Numbered from the stretch's first letter, positions 47,816 to 56,228 are shown. The stretch: DNA of 64,000 nucleotides from Pedobacter sp. WC2423 (GCF_040822065.1 NZ_CP162005.1:4030001-4094000); one strand, 5' to 3'. The notes: a model not told the origin generated them from the letters alone. A program made the numbers and translations.

Positions 47816-48798
47816 TGAATAAAATTAAAAACATAGCTGTATTAACATCAGGGGGAGACGCACCCGGTATGAATGCTGCCATAAGGGCAGTAGTCAGAGC
47901 GGGGATATATTATGATTTAAATGTTTCAGGAGTACTTAGAGGATATGAAGGCTTAATTAATGGAGATTTTATCCCCATGGACCGGAAATCCGTAGCGAAT
48001 ATTATACAGCGTGGCGGTACCATTCTTAAAACAGCCCGGAGTGATGACTTCCGGACTAAAGAAGGAAGACAAAAAGCTTATGACCAGTTAAAACTGCACG
48101 ATATTGATGCAATGGTTGTGATTGGTGGCGATGGTACTTTTACAGGAGCAAACCTGTTTACCAGTGAATTCGATTTTCCGGTGATTGGTTTGCCGGGCAC
48201 TATAGACAATGATCTGGCAGGAACAGATTTTACAATTGGTTATGATACTGCAATTAATACAGTAGTGAATGCTATTGATAAGATCAGGGATACGGCAGAA
48301 TCACATGACAGACTTTTTATTGTTGAAGTCATGGGCAGGGATTCCGGACTGATCGCTTTAAGAAGTGGAATTGGTGTAGGCGCAGAAGCAATTATGATTC
48401 CTGAAGCCAATATGGGCGTAGAAGGATTGATCAAAAGATTAGAATACGGAAGGAAAGATAAAGCTTCTAAAATTATAATTGTTGCAGAAGGCGATGAAGT
48501 TGGCGGGGCTTTTAATGTAGGTGAAGTGCTAAAACAGAACTTCCCTAACTATGATATTCGTGTCTCTGTTCTTGGGCACATTCAACGTGGCGGTAAGCCA
48601 AGTTGTATGGACCGGGTACTGGCCAGCCGATTTGGTGTTGCAGCTGTAGAGGGCTTGCTGGAAGGCAGATCGGGCGGTATGGTCGGTCAGATCAATAAAG
48701 AAATCCTGTTTACTCCTTTTGATCATGCGATCAAGCACATCGATGCGGAAGAGGTAAGTCCGGTGTGGTTAAAGCTTGTAGAGATTCTCTCTTTATAA
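47815..48798 (+). CDS. pfkA: ATP-dependent 6-phosphofructokinase
   Basis: The 327-residue PfkA phosphorylates fructose 6-phosphate in glycolysis. Visible motifs are TSGGDAPGMNAAIRA (ATP site), GGDGTFTGA, the substrate-binding PGTIDNDLAGTDFTIGYDTA, and VEVMGRDSG. The size is typical of the bacterial ATP-dependent enzyme. Glycine in GGDGT supports ATP rather than PPi as donor. It is translationally coupled to dsbD and followed by a hairpin. Confidence 0.96.
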   Translation: MNKIKNIAVLTSGGDAPGMNAAIRAVVRAGIYYDLNVSGVLRGYEGLINGDFIPMDRKSVANIIQRGGTILKTARSDDFRTKEGRQKAYDQLKLHDIDAMVVIGGDGTFTGANLFTSEFDFPVIGLPGTIDNDLAGTDFTIGYDTAINTVVNAIDKIRDTAESHDRLFIVEVMGRDSGLIALRSGIGVGAEAIMIPEANMGVEGLIKRLEYGRKDKASKIIIVAEGDEVGGAFNVGEVLKQNFPNYDIRVSVLGHIQRGGKPSCMDRVLASRFGVAAVEGLLEGRSGGMVGQINKEILFTPFDHAIKHIDAEEVSPVWLKLVEILSL

Positions 48799-48838
48799 AA
48801 ATTAATAAGTGCTGTTCACGGGCAGCACATATTAATTT
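48798..48838 (+). terminator. Hairpin terminator after pfkA
   Basis: The arms AAATTAATAAGTGCTG and its near-complement (one mismatch) face an 8-nt loop TTCACGGG, followed by a short T-run. The stem is GC-rich near the loop, with GTGCTG / CAGCAC. Confidence 0.55.
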
Positions 48839-48847
48839 TGCGGCATC

Positions 48848-48878
48848 TTGCTTATCATTAGTATTTTACTTACTTTTG
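48848..48878 (+). promoter_or_regulatory. rpsP operon promoter
   Basis: TTG at 48848-48850 is followed by a 20-nt spacer and TACTTTTG at 48871-48878. This is the best complete Bacteroidota-type -33/-7 promoter in the window and sits ~58 nt before the rpsP ATG. Confidence 0.75.
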
Positions 48879-48935
48879 CATCCCCGCTAGCATGCAGCTC
48901 CGGGAACTATGTTGAATACATAAACTTATAAAGAA

Positions 48936-49499
48936 ATGGCAACTAAAATCAGATTGCAAAGATTCGGTAAAAAGAGCAAACCTTTTTTCCACGTAGTGGT
49001 AGCGGATTCACGCGCACCGAGAGATGGTAAATTTATTGAGCGTTTAGGTTCATACAACCCAAACACCAATCCTGCTACTATTGAAATTAATTTCGAAAAA
49101 ACATTAGACTGGGTAAACAAAGGTGCTGAGCCTACGGATACTTGCCGTACTATTTTATCTCACAAAGGTATTTTGTACAAAAAACACTTACAAGGTGGTG
49201 TTAAAAAAGGCGCTTTAACTGAAGAACAAGCAGAAGCTAAATTTGCTGAGTGGCTTTTAGCTAAAGACAGTAAAATCGAAGGTAAAAAAGACAGCCTGAC
49301 TAAATCTAAAGATGAAGTTAAGAAAACTGCTCTTGCTGCTGAAGCTAAGAAAAATGCAGACCGTGGTGCTGCTATCGCATTGAAAAATGCACCGGTAGCA
49401 GAAGAAGTTGCAGCTGAAGAAACAGAGGAAACTCCTGTAACTGAAGAAGCAGCTGAAGAAGCTCCTGCAACAGAAGAAACAAAAGAAGAACAAGCATAG
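48936..49499 (+). CDS. rpsP: 30S ribosomal protein S16 with C-terminal extension
   Basis: Residues 1-~85 are ordinary bS16 ([20 protein letters not shown], then [19 protein letters not shown]). The protein continues for another ~100 residues with a lysine-rich helical part and an acidic Ala/Glu-rich tail ([19 protein letters not shown]), to 187 in all. Long S16 tails are known in Bacteroidota; their role is unclear. It begins the S16-RimM-TrmD cluster and has its own strong promoter, with a terminator-like hairpin before rimM. Confidence 0.95.
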   Translation: MATKIRLQRFGKKSKPFFHVVVADSRAPRDGKFIERLGSYNPNTNPATIEINFEKTLDWVNKGAEPTDTCRTILSHKGILYKKHLQGGVKKGALTEEQAEAKFAEWLLAKDSKIEGKKDSLTKSKDEVKKTALAAEAKKNADRGAAIALKNAPVAEEVAAEETEETPVTEEAAEEAPATEETKEEQA

Positions 49500-49519
49500 T
49501 AATTTGTAATTCTTAATTA

Positions 49520-49560
49520 TAGCGAAGAATCCTTCATCTGAAGGTTTTCTTCGCTATTTT
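49520..49560 (+). terminator. Hairpin between rpsP and rimM
   Basis: The outer stem TAGCGAAGAA / TTCTTCGCTA (49520-49529, 49547-49556) contains an inner stem CCTTCA / TGAAGG, and four T follow. It may attenuate read-through so that S16 is made in excess of RimM and TrmD. Confidence 0.7.
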
Positions 49561-49590
49561 TATTTAACGTAATAATTGATTTAGATTTTA

Positions 49591-50118
49591 ATGACGCACG
49601 AAGAGGCATTTTATATAGGGTATTTTACTAAAACAAAGGGATTAAAGGGAGAACTTCAATTGTACTTTGAATATGATGAACCGGGGCTGCTTGAGCTTGA
49701 CGTTATATTTGCAGAGATGAATAGCAAGATGGTTCCTTTTTTCGTTTCGGCGTTTAAAATGCAGCCTAACAGCACTGGAAATATCTACCTGGATGATATT
49801 GATCATATAGACAAAGCACAGCCTCTGTTAAAGAAAAAGGTTTATCTGCCGATCAGCAAGATGCCTAACAGGGATGATGATGATTTTCATTATACTGATC
49901 TTGTTGGGTTTGTGGTTACAGATGAAACTCATGGTGAGCTGGGAGAAATTCTTGAAGTCAATGAATATCCTCAACAGTTCGTAGCTACGGTTTCTTATCA
50001 GGAAAAGGAAATCATGTTTCCGCTAAATGATGATATGATTGTGGAGATTGACGAAGATGCCAGTACATTACTTGTTGATCTTCCGGATGGTCTGCTTGAT
50101 ATTTACCTGTCTAATTAA
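49591..50118 (+). CDS. rimM: 16S rRNA-processing protein RimM
   Basis: The 175-residue RimM helps 30S head assembly by binding bS16/uS19. The N-terminal RimM domain starts with YIGYFTKTKGLKGELQLYFE, and the C-terminal PRC-like barrel includes LVGFVVTDETHGELGEILEV and LPDGLLDIYL. It follows rpsP by 91 nt and precedes trmD by 9 nt. Confidence 0.93.
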   Translation: MTHEEAFYIGYFTKTKGLKGELQLYFEYDEPGLLELDVIFAEMNSKMVPFFVSAFKMQPNSTGNIYLDDIDHIDKAQPLLKKKVYLPISKMPNRDDDDFHYTDLVGFVVTDETHGELGEILEVNEYPQQFVATVSYQEKEIMFPLNDDMIVEIDEDASTLLVDLPDGLLDIYLSN

Positions 50119-50127
50119 TTTGATGCC

Positions 50128-50805
50128 ATGCGTTTTGATATCATAACAGTTTTACCTGACTTACTGCAAAGCCCTTTCGCGCATTCTATTTTGCAGCGTG
50201 CACAAACTAAAGGGATTGCTGAAATAGTAGTACACAGCCTGAGAGATTACTCGACAAACAAACAGCGTAGTGTTGATGATTATCCGTATGGTGGTGGCAG
50301 TGGCATGGTGATGTCAATTGAGCCTTTTGCGCGTTGTATAGATGCGCTAAAAGAGCAAAGGACATATGATGAGATTATTTTCATGACGCCGGACGGAGTA
50401 ACGTTGAACCAGTCTATGGCCAATGAATTATCAGGAATGGAAAATGTAATCATTTTATGTGGCCATTATAAGGGAATTGACCAGCGGATCCGGGATATTT
50501 ATGTAACACGTGAAGTTTCTATTGGTGATTACGTTTTATCTGGCGGAGAATTACCTGCGGCAGTTCTTGTAGATGCTATTGTCAGATTAATACCTGGTGT
50601 ATTGAATGATGAGACCTCCGCTTTGAGCGATAGTTTTCAGGGCGGACTGCTTGATGCTCCGTTATATACCCGTCCAGCGGATTATAAAGGTCACCAGGTG
50701 CCTGAAATTCTTTTGAGCGGACATGAGTTAAAGATTAATAACTGGAGGCATGAGCAGGCTCTGGCGCGTACGCTGAAGCGTCGGCCCGATCTGCTTGAAG
50801 ATTAG
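50128..50805 (+). CDS. trmD: tRNA (guanine-N1)-methyltransferase TrmD
   Basis: The 225-residue SPOUT enzyme makes m1G37 in tRNAs reading CNN and some other codons. Motifs are [13 protein letters not shown] at the start, [14 protein letters not shown], the knot [12 protein letters not shown], and [16 protein letters not shown]. The size fits the shorter TrmD class. It is separated from rplS by ~600 nt and one small extra ORF. Confidence 0.96.
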   Translation: MRFDIITVLPDLLQSPFAHSILQRAQTKGIAEIVVHSLRDYSTNKQRSVDDYPYGGGSGMVMSIEPFARCIDALKEQRTYDEIIFMTPDGVTLNQSMANELSGMENVIILCGHYKGIDQRIRDIYVTREVSIGDYVLSGGELPAAVLVDAIVRLIPGVLNDETSALSDSFQGGLLDAPLYTRPADYKGHQVPEILLSGHELKINNWRHEQALARTLKRRPDLLED

Positions 50806-50969
50806 TCCTTTTTTGTAAAATTATTCTCTGTAAAATCTTTTAATTCTTTAATAAATAATTTATTTACCTTATTATTTATTTGCATATGAAATTATTTATA
50901 TATTTACGAAATAATATTCGTGACCTGGTTGGCGGGTCTTTATAAATCGTGTAAATAAATTCAATAAGA

Positions 50970-51242
50970 ATGAGTGAAAGTATAGATAAGTATAAGATCA
51001 ATTATTTCTTAGACAAGCTTACTGTTAAGGAATATAAGTTTGCAATGAAAATGATTCCCAAATTGTTGAATATTTCGATGAACACATTTCATAATTACCG
51101 AAGGATAAAAATTGGCGAGGCCCAGGACATCCCTTATGAAAAAGTTAAACTCATGGAAATTTTATTTGATGCAGAAAGCGGAGCACTGGAAAACACAAAA
51201 ATGAATGGAAAAAGCCTCGTGCAATTGCTTAAAGGCCAATGA
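50970..51242 (+). CDS. Small helical protein, unknown family
   Basis: The 90-residue, mostly helical, basic and hydrophobic-periodic protein has no cysteines and no signal peptide. The middle (MIPKLLNISMNTFHNYRRI then YEKVKLMEILFD) resembles a helix-turn-helix of a phage-type or XRE-like repressor, without a clear match. It lies between trmD and rplS on the same strand, with 164 nt and 165 nt of AT-rich DNA on either side, so it probably has its own promoter. It might be a lineage-specific regulator of this translation locus. Confidence 0.6.
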   Translation: MSESIDKYKINYFLDKLTVKEYKFAMKMIPKLLNISMNTFHNYRRIKIGEAQDIPYEKVKLMEILFDAESGALENTKMNGKSLVQLLKGQ

Positions 51243-51353
51243 TAAGGGTAATTTAATACCTGTTGAGAAATAAAAAAAAGAATTATTATTGTGGATTTCG
51301 TAAAGAATGTTGAAAAAAAATAAGAATCACTTTTTTTTATTAAATAAAATTCA

Positions 51354-51361
51354 TAATATTG
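51354..51361 (+). promoter_or_regulatory. Probable -7 element of rplS
   Basis: TAATATTG differs from TAnnTTTG at one base. It lies about 46 nt before the rplS ATG, which would make rplS independent of trmD. Confidence 0.45.
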
Positions 51362-51407
51362 CAGTCCGATTTTAAACAACAAAAAGTCGGCTTAATAGCT
51401 TAAAATC

Positions 51408-51755
51408 ATGGATTTAGTAAAATTTGTTGAAGAGCAGGTAATCGCAAAGAACGAGTTTCCTGCATTCAAATCAGGAGATACAGTGAGTGTTCACTATAAA
51501 ATTCGCGAAGGTAATAAAGAACGTGTTCAAATTTACCAAGGTGTAGTCTTACAACGTAACAGCGTAGGTGCTAATGAGACGTTTACTGTTCGTAAAATGT
51601 CTAATGGAGTTGGAGTAGAGCGTATCTTCCCAATTAATTCGCCAAACATCGCTAAAATTGAAGTTAACAGTCACGGTAAGGTGCGTAGAGCTAAGTTGTT
51701 CTATCTTCGTGAATTGACTGGTAAAGCAGCTCGTATCAAGTCTAAGAGAGTTTAA
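51408..51755 (+). CDS. rplS: 50S ribosomal protein L19
   Basis: This 115-residue bL19 has [51 protein letters not shown] and [18 protein letters not shown] (each a stretch of the conserved core). It sits at the 30S-50S interface. Compared with the classic rpsP-rimM-trmD-rplS order, here it is preceded by a small extra gene and has its own promoter and a terminator. Confidence 0.97.
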   Translation: MDLVKFVEEQVIAKNEFPAFKSGDTVSVHYKIREGNKERVQIYQGVVLQRNSVGANETFTVRKMSNGVGVERIFPINSPNIAKIEVNSHGKVRRAKLFYLRELTGKAARIKSKRV

Positions 51756-51776
51756 TTTCTCTACAAAATATATAGG

Positions 51777-51806
51777 CCTTCCCGATTCTCTCGGGGAGGT
51801 TTTTTT
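51777..51806 (+). terminator. Intrinsic terminator of rplS
   Basis: The 9-bp stem CCTTCCCGA / TCGGGGAGG (one G-T pair), with a 5-nt loop, is followed by seven T residues at 51800-51806. Confidence 0.85.
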
Positions 51807-51814
51807 GTTTGTGC

Positions 51815-52095
51815 CTATCCCAGTATAGCATTCTGCTCATCCTTTACAGGCTGGTACCCTTTATTACTCCCGCTATACAATGTCTGGTGGAAAAACAAGC
51901 GGATCAAGTCATAAACTTTTGGATCAGGCTCTTTTTTAAGCATAAATTTTGACACGCTAAACAGAAAGTATTTGCTGTCACGGATGCTCTTATGCCGCTG
52001 GAAGTTGCGCTGAAAGCTTTCAATTTGCCTGGGAATTACTCAGGGGAAACAAGGCCGGGCTGTTCGTAAATAAATTCAAAATAGCTAAATCATAA
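51815..52095 (-). pseudogene. Frameshifted C-terminal gene remnant
   Basis: The minus strand from 52039 to the TAG at 51815 encodes 74 residues with real-protein composition (for instance SIRDSKYFLFSVSKFMLKKE, DPKVYDLIRLFFHQTLYSG) but has no plausible start. Just upstream, in another frame (52044-52095), comes SYFEFIYEQPGLVSPE followed by a stop. Joined by a small frameshift these would be the tail of one protein. I cannot name the family. Confidence 0.5.
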
Positions 52096-52103
52096 AGCTA
52101 TAT

Positions 52104-52135
52104 CGTCCGGGTACTGCCTGAGTATTGCCTGAGTA
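52104..52135. repeat. Tandem 11-nt repeats
   Basis: TGCCTGAGTA occurs at 52115-52124 and 52126-52135, preceded by the degenerate CGTCCGGGTA (52104-52113). The inverted form ACTCAGGCA reappears at 52265-52273. Confidence 0.6.
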
Positions 52136-52334
52136 CTCGTTAGGGTAAGAGCAATGCTAAAGTAACGTGAGAGCATGGCAAGTCCAAGTCAAAACAACTA
52201 GTTGAAACAACATGGACTCGACATGCTTACAGCCCGTTCTCAACCTGGTGTCATCCCGACCATCACTCAGGCACAACCCAACCATAACTAGTTGAAGATT
52301 AATGAAATTATAATTTTCCCTTTGACTAACCCAT

Positions 52335-52378
52335 GGACAAAGCGGACAATTGCAGACAGCTGCGGACAATTACGGACA
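52335..52378. repeat. Helically phased GGACA iterons
   Basis: GGACA begins at 52335, 52344, 52364 and 52374, with a degenerate AGACA at 52354, giving spacings of 9, 10, 10 and 10 nt. On the other strand the unit reads TGTCC/TGTCCG. Such spacing puts every copy on the same face of the helix. Confidence 0.65.
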
Positions 52379-52713
52379 TTTTTTACGCATCAGGATAATC
52401 TTTAAAGCTAATGGCTTACATTGGTGAAATGATATTTATTATGGGAAGTTTAACGGGTAAATTTTCAAAGGAAATCCTTGACGATTTCATTTTTAAAGCA
52501 GCAGTTTGGAGTACTGGTTGTTTCAAAAGTTCTGTACCGGGCAAAAGGAAACAAACAATGGAAACCCAAAGGCATCAGAGCACTTTCCTCAAAGTAGCCA
52601 GCCTGGAAAAATCAGGATCTTTCCTCCCCCTAAAAATTCCACTGAAGCGTTGACCGATCTCTTATCAAAGTAATCAGGAGTGTTTAATAAGGATAAATTG
52701 AACTATACCGGAT

Positions 52714-52778
52714 AAAAACAAAGCGGGTCAATCCTTGTGATGTACTGTACATCACAAGGATTGACCCGCTTTGTTTTT
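52714..52778. terminator. 65-nt perfect palindrome downstream of psd
   Basis: The arms at 52714-52745 and 52747-52778 (32 bp each) are perfectly complementary around one central T. The minus strand ends in a T-run 14 nt past the psd stop, so it can terminate psd, and the plus strand also ends in TTTTT. It is far longer than a normal terminator. Confidence 0.8.
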
Positions 52779-52792
52779 CTAGTTCCCGGGGA

Positions 52793-53452
52793 CTAAACGA
52801 GTTCGCCAAGGACAGTAATACCGCCTTTAACCACCTGGTTCAGTTCCAGGTTAACTTTTGTCCCAACAGGAAGAAATATATCTACTCGGGAGCCGAACTT
52901 AATGAAGCCAAATTCTTTACTTTGTTCCACTACATCACCTTCTTTCACGTACCATACAATCCTTCTGGCAAGCGCTCCTGCAATTTGTCTGAATAATACC
53001 GGTGTTCCGTTTGCGTGTTCTACGACAACTGTTGTACGCTCATTTTCGGTAGAAGATTTCGGATTCCATGCGGCAAGATATTTTCCAGGGTGATATTTGA
53101 AAAATTTAACTACTCCAGCAATTGGGTTTCTGTTGATATGTACGTTTACAGGAGACATAAATATCGAAACCTGTAATCTTTTGTCTTTGAAATATTCATT
53201 TTCCTGAGTTTCTTCAATTACGACAACTTTTCCGTCAGCAGGACAGATGATCAGGTTTCCGCCAGTCACGAATGGTCTGGATGGATTTCTGAAAAACTGA
53301 AGAATAGTAATAAATAAAGCGAATGAAGCAATATACACTGCCCACCTTAACCAGGTGACATCAGCAAATCTGTAGTCAATAATGGCATTAAGGACGAAGA
53401 TAAAAAGGAGAGAGAGTGCGATGGTTGTATAACCTTCTTTATGTATTGTCAT
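52793..53452 (-). CDS. psd: Phosphatidylserine decarboxylase
   Basis: The 219-residue proenzyme of the short type makes phosphatidylethanolamine. Self-cleavage is expected at the Gly-Ser of IKFGSRVDIFLP (G187-S188), giving the pyruvoyl subunit. Other features are two N-terminal hydrophobic helices (10-27, 35-52), FMSPVNVHINRNPIAG and VVEHANGTPVLFRQIAGALARRI (given in part: HANGTPVLFRQIAG). It is followed by the long palindrome. hpt lies 67 nt upstream on the same strand. Confidence 0.94.
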   Translation of the reverse strand: MTIHKEGYTTIALSLLFIFVLNAIIDYRFADVTWLRWAVYIASFALFITILQFFRNPSRPFVTGGNLIICPADGKVVVIEETQENEYFKDKRLQVSIFMSPVNVHINRNPIAGVVKFFKYHPGKYLAAWNPKSSTENERTTVVVEHANGTPVLFRQIAGALARRIVWYVKEGDVVEQSKEFGFIKFGSRVDIFLPVGTKVNLELNQVVKGGITVLGELV

Positions 53453-53519
53453 TTAAATATAAAATATGTTTGATGCAAAATTGTGAAAAATTTATGGGAA
53501 TCAAGCTAAAGAATCACGA

Positions 53520-54065
53520 TCAGGAAATTGTACGGTAAATGTGTTTAAGATTCCGCCCCAGTTCATCATAATCCAGGCCGTAGCCTACTACAAATTCATT
53601 CGGGATTTCAAAGCCTACATATTCAAGTTCTTTAATTGGTGATAGTATGGCTTCTGGCTTGAAAAGCATGCTGCAAACACGTACTGAAGCAGGCTGCTGC
53701 AAATAAACCTTTTCTAATATATATTTTAGGGTCAGGCCTGTATCCACGATGTCTTCTACTAAAACCAGGTGGCGGCCCTCCAGATTATCCGGTAATCCAA
53801 ATATCTCTTTCAATTCTCCACTGCTGGTAAGTCCGCCTTTATAGCTTGAAACCTTCATAAAAGCGACTTCACAAGGAATTTCTGTTTCCTTAAGCAAGTC
53901 AGCCATAAATAAAAAGCTGCCATTTAATACGCCGATAAAAAGGGGGCGCTTATCTTTATATTCAGCATTGATTTGTGCTGCAATTTCTTTTGTACGCGCA
54001 ATAATGCGTTCGTTCGTGATCGATATCCCGAACTTTCTGTCTCCAACTTCTATCGTATTCATCAT
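53520..54065 (-). CDS. hpt: Hypoxanthine phosphoribosyltransferase
   Basis: This 181-residue type I phosphoribosyltransferase salvages hypoxanthine (and probably guanine) to IMP/GMP. The PRPP-binding motif is VLVEDIVDTGLTLKYIL, the N-terminal loop is LFIGVLNGSFLFMADL, and the flexible loop is FMKVSSYKGGLTSSG. It lies 15 nt downstream of the GT51 gene and may be expressed with it. Confidence 0.94.
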   Translation of the reverse strand: MMNTIEVGDRKFGISITNERIIARTKEIAAQINAEYKDKRPLFIGVLNGSFLFMADLLKETEIPCEVAFMKVSSYKGGLTSSGELKEIFGLPDNLEGRHLVLVEDIVDTGLTLKYILEKVYLQQPASVRVCSMLFKPEAILSPIKELEYVGFEIPNEFVVGYGLDYDELGRNLKHIYRTIS

Positions 54066-54080
54066 TTCTTTAAGGCGAAG

Positions 54081-56228
54081 TTAACTGGCTTCTTTTTCCA
54101 GACGTCGTTTTTCCCGCCGTTCCCTTCGCAGTTCTTTTCTTGTTTTTTTTACGGTATCCTGTACAGTTAATTGTTTGCTTGCAGTATCCTTCTCTTTTTT
54201 AGACCTGCCAAATAACCTGTCAAAAATGTTTTTTGATTCATCCTGCATTTTAACAGGCGTATCAGTATCTGTATCAAAGGCAGCAGTGTCAACTTTTGCC
54301 GAATCTGGCAGCAAATAACGGCGTAAACCTTCTCTTAATCTTACGTTATAAAAACCATAACCACTGGTGTCGGCGGGTGTTAAGCCACGTTTAGCCATAA
54401 TCCTGCCCATATACCTGAAATAAGGCAGCATATAGTCTTTCAATCCGCCATCACCCCGAAACTTGAACATCGCTATTTTAGGGCGCGGAACAATATTAGC
54501 CAGGAATATACCTTCGCCAATACTCAATTGTGACGGGCTTTTTCCAAAATACTGGCGTGATGCTTCACCTATTCCATAAATGTTTTTACCCATTTCAATG
54601 ATATTGAAGTAGACCTCAAGCATTCTCTGCTTACTAACCAGGCGGTTATTCTCGATCAACCAGACAATCAGGATTTCTTCCGCTTTACGTGCAAGCGTTT
54701 TTTGCCTGCTTAAGAATACATTTTTTACCAGCTGCATTGAAATCGTACTTCCTCCTCTGACAAACTTCTTCTCTTTGAAATTAATCACGAAAGATTTACG
54801 GATAGACTCTTCAACGAAACCTTTATGTGTATAGAATGAAGGGTCTTCAGAAGTCAGCAATGCATTTTTGAAATTACTGGAGATTTCAGAAAGCGGGGTG
54901 TAATTAGGGTTAGAAGGTCCGATTGTGATATCACGCATCGGTTTTCCATACTCATAAGGGGTATATACAAAAGTATCATTGATCTTTTGAAGATTTAGCT
55001 TACCCCACCTGACAATTTTGAAATTATAGGGTGTCAGTGTAGAATTGAACCTTAAGCTATCTGGTGTACTGCTGTCCAGGTAAAAATTAAGATCATATTT
55101 AATCTTCCCTTTAACCTGTAATCCGTCCAGTGATTCGAATAAACCTTCAGGAAAAGCATTTAAAACTGCCTGTGCATCCTGTTCGTCAGCATGAAGCTTC
55201 ACTTCATAAATTTTGTTTGGCGACAGCGTATATTTCAAATAAGGATGGATTGCTGCATCTTTAAGGAAAACAGTCGAGGTGCTGTCCAAAGCCACAAAAT
55301 TTGGCCCGATTAACATATTTGCATCAATCTTGGCGTTCTTAACTATAATATCATTAGAGGCGATCTTAGTATGGTTAATCAATAGATTTTTAACTGACCA
55401 TGAGCCGGAGATCTTAAAATTATCACCACTGTATTCAGCGCTTCTCATTTCGGTTCTAACCGTATCGAAACTCAGTTTTGCATGCAGTTTATTCTCCAGG
55501 TAAGGCAACTCAACTTTTTTACCATCCGCAAAGAACAGCACATCCATTTGTTTTTTACCCGGCTTCAGTTTGCCATTAATGTGCCAGGTTGCCTGATCGT
55601 TATTGACCAGAATGGTTGATTTCAAATCTCCCCCGTCAATTGTAGCTGTTGTAGTCAGGAAATTTAATTTTGCGGTATCATTATCATTCAATGTAAATAC
55701 CAGGTTCTTCATCTCCATGTCATCCGGGATTTTATTCAGTACCTGGTTGAGGATATCATGCGCAATTTCACTCAGATCTATTTTTGCTTTATTATCTTTT
55801 TTATCTTTCTTTTTCCTTTTGAGAATAAAGTCAAGGTTAGTCAGGCTATCTTTCAGTACGATGCTGACTTTACCCGTATTTAAGCCAACTTCAGCAAGTT
55901 TAACATCTCCGAAAAGTAAGGGTAATAACTTGACGCCAATAGTAAGATCGGCAATTGTAGATAGCGTATCCCGGTCTTTAGGAACTACAGAAATGTTTTT
56001 CATGTGTACAGTGCTCAGTCCTTTAAAGCCGGCACTCTCAATTTTTATGGCTAATCCATAATCAGTATCCGCCTTCAGGATAGCCTTAGCTATCATTTTT
56101 TTGAGTAGAGCTTCTCTTTTGCTATAAGCAATAGAACCAAGGATGGCAATTAATACAAGAAATACCCCTAGAACCCATGCACCTGCTTTGATGTATTTTT
56201 TAGGGATGTTTATTTTTGGAAGACGCAT
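54081..56228 (-). CDS. GT51 transglycosylase with AsmA-like N-terminal region
   Basis: The 715-residue protein starts with a transmembrane helix (16-35). Residues ~40-420 are a beta-rich AsmA-like/DUF748-type region. The C-terminal domain is a GT51 peptidoglycan glycosyltransferase with catalytic Glu461 in SEDPSFYTHKGF, then RGGSTISMQLVKN, KAEEILIVWLIE and RMLEVYFNIIEMG. The last ~90 residues are Lys/Arg/Glu-rich. There is no transpeptidase domain, so it would polymerise lipid II like MtgA. The long front section suggests an extra envelope-spanning or lipid-related role. Confidence 0.88.
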   Translation of the reverse strand: MRLPKINIPKKYIKAGAWVLGVFLVLIAILGSIAYSKREALLKKMIAKAILKADTDYGLAIKIESAGFKGLSTVHMKNISVVPKDRDTLSTIADLTIGVKLLPLLFGDVKLAEVGLNTGKVSIVLKDSLTNLDFILKRKKKDKKDNKAKIDLSEIAHDILNQVLNKIPDDMEMKNLVFTLNDNDTAKLNFLTTTATIDGGDLKSTILVNNDQATWHINGKLKPGKKQMDVLFFADGKKVELPYLENKLHAKLSFDTVRTEMRSAEYSGDNFKISGSWSVKNLLINHTKIASNDIIVKNAKIDANMLIGPNFVALDSTSTVFLKDAAIHPYLKYTLSPNKIYEVKLHADEQDAQAVLNAFPEGLFESLDGLQVKGKIKYDLNFYLDSSTPDSLRFNSTLTPYNFKIVRWGKLNLQKINDTFVYTPYEYGKPMRDITIGPSNPNYTPLSEISSNFKNALLTSEDPSFYTHKGFVEESIRKSFVINFKEKKFVRGGSTISMQLVKNVFLSRQKTLARKAEEILIVWLIENNRLVSKQRMLEVYFNIIEMGKNIYGIGEASRQYFGKSPSQLSIGEGIFLANIVPRPKIAMFKFRGDGGLKDYMLPYFRYMGRIMAKRGLTPADTSGYGFYNVRLREGLRRYLLPDSAKVDTAAFDTDTDTPVKMQDESKNIFDRLFGRSKKEKDTASKQLTVQDTVKKTRKELRRERREKRRLEKEAS

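Larger units (their letters stand above)
51807..52792. other. ~1-kb decayed, repeat-rich gap
   Basis: No intact gene is credible here. The region holds a minus-strand gene remnant (51815-52095), tandem 11-nt repeats (52104-52135), two copies of an AACTAGTTG palindrome (52196-52204, 52286-52294), a helically phased GGACA array (52335-52378), a low-quality plus-strand frame (52411-52653) and a 65-nt palindrome (52714-52778). It is more GC-rich and irregular than other gaps in the window. It may be the scar of an integrated element. Confidence 0.55.

Noticed and set aside
52157-52369. 70-residue minus-strand frame with many Cys and Trp
   Set aside because: It runs through the phased GGACA array and the repeat palindromes and has no coding signature, so it is a by-product of the repeats.
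52411-52653. 80-residue plus-strand frame in the rplS-psd gap
   Set aside because: Composition is irregular, there is no recognisable motif or promoter, and a neighbouring frame (about 52504-52670) looks equally protein-like. I treat it as part of the decayed region.
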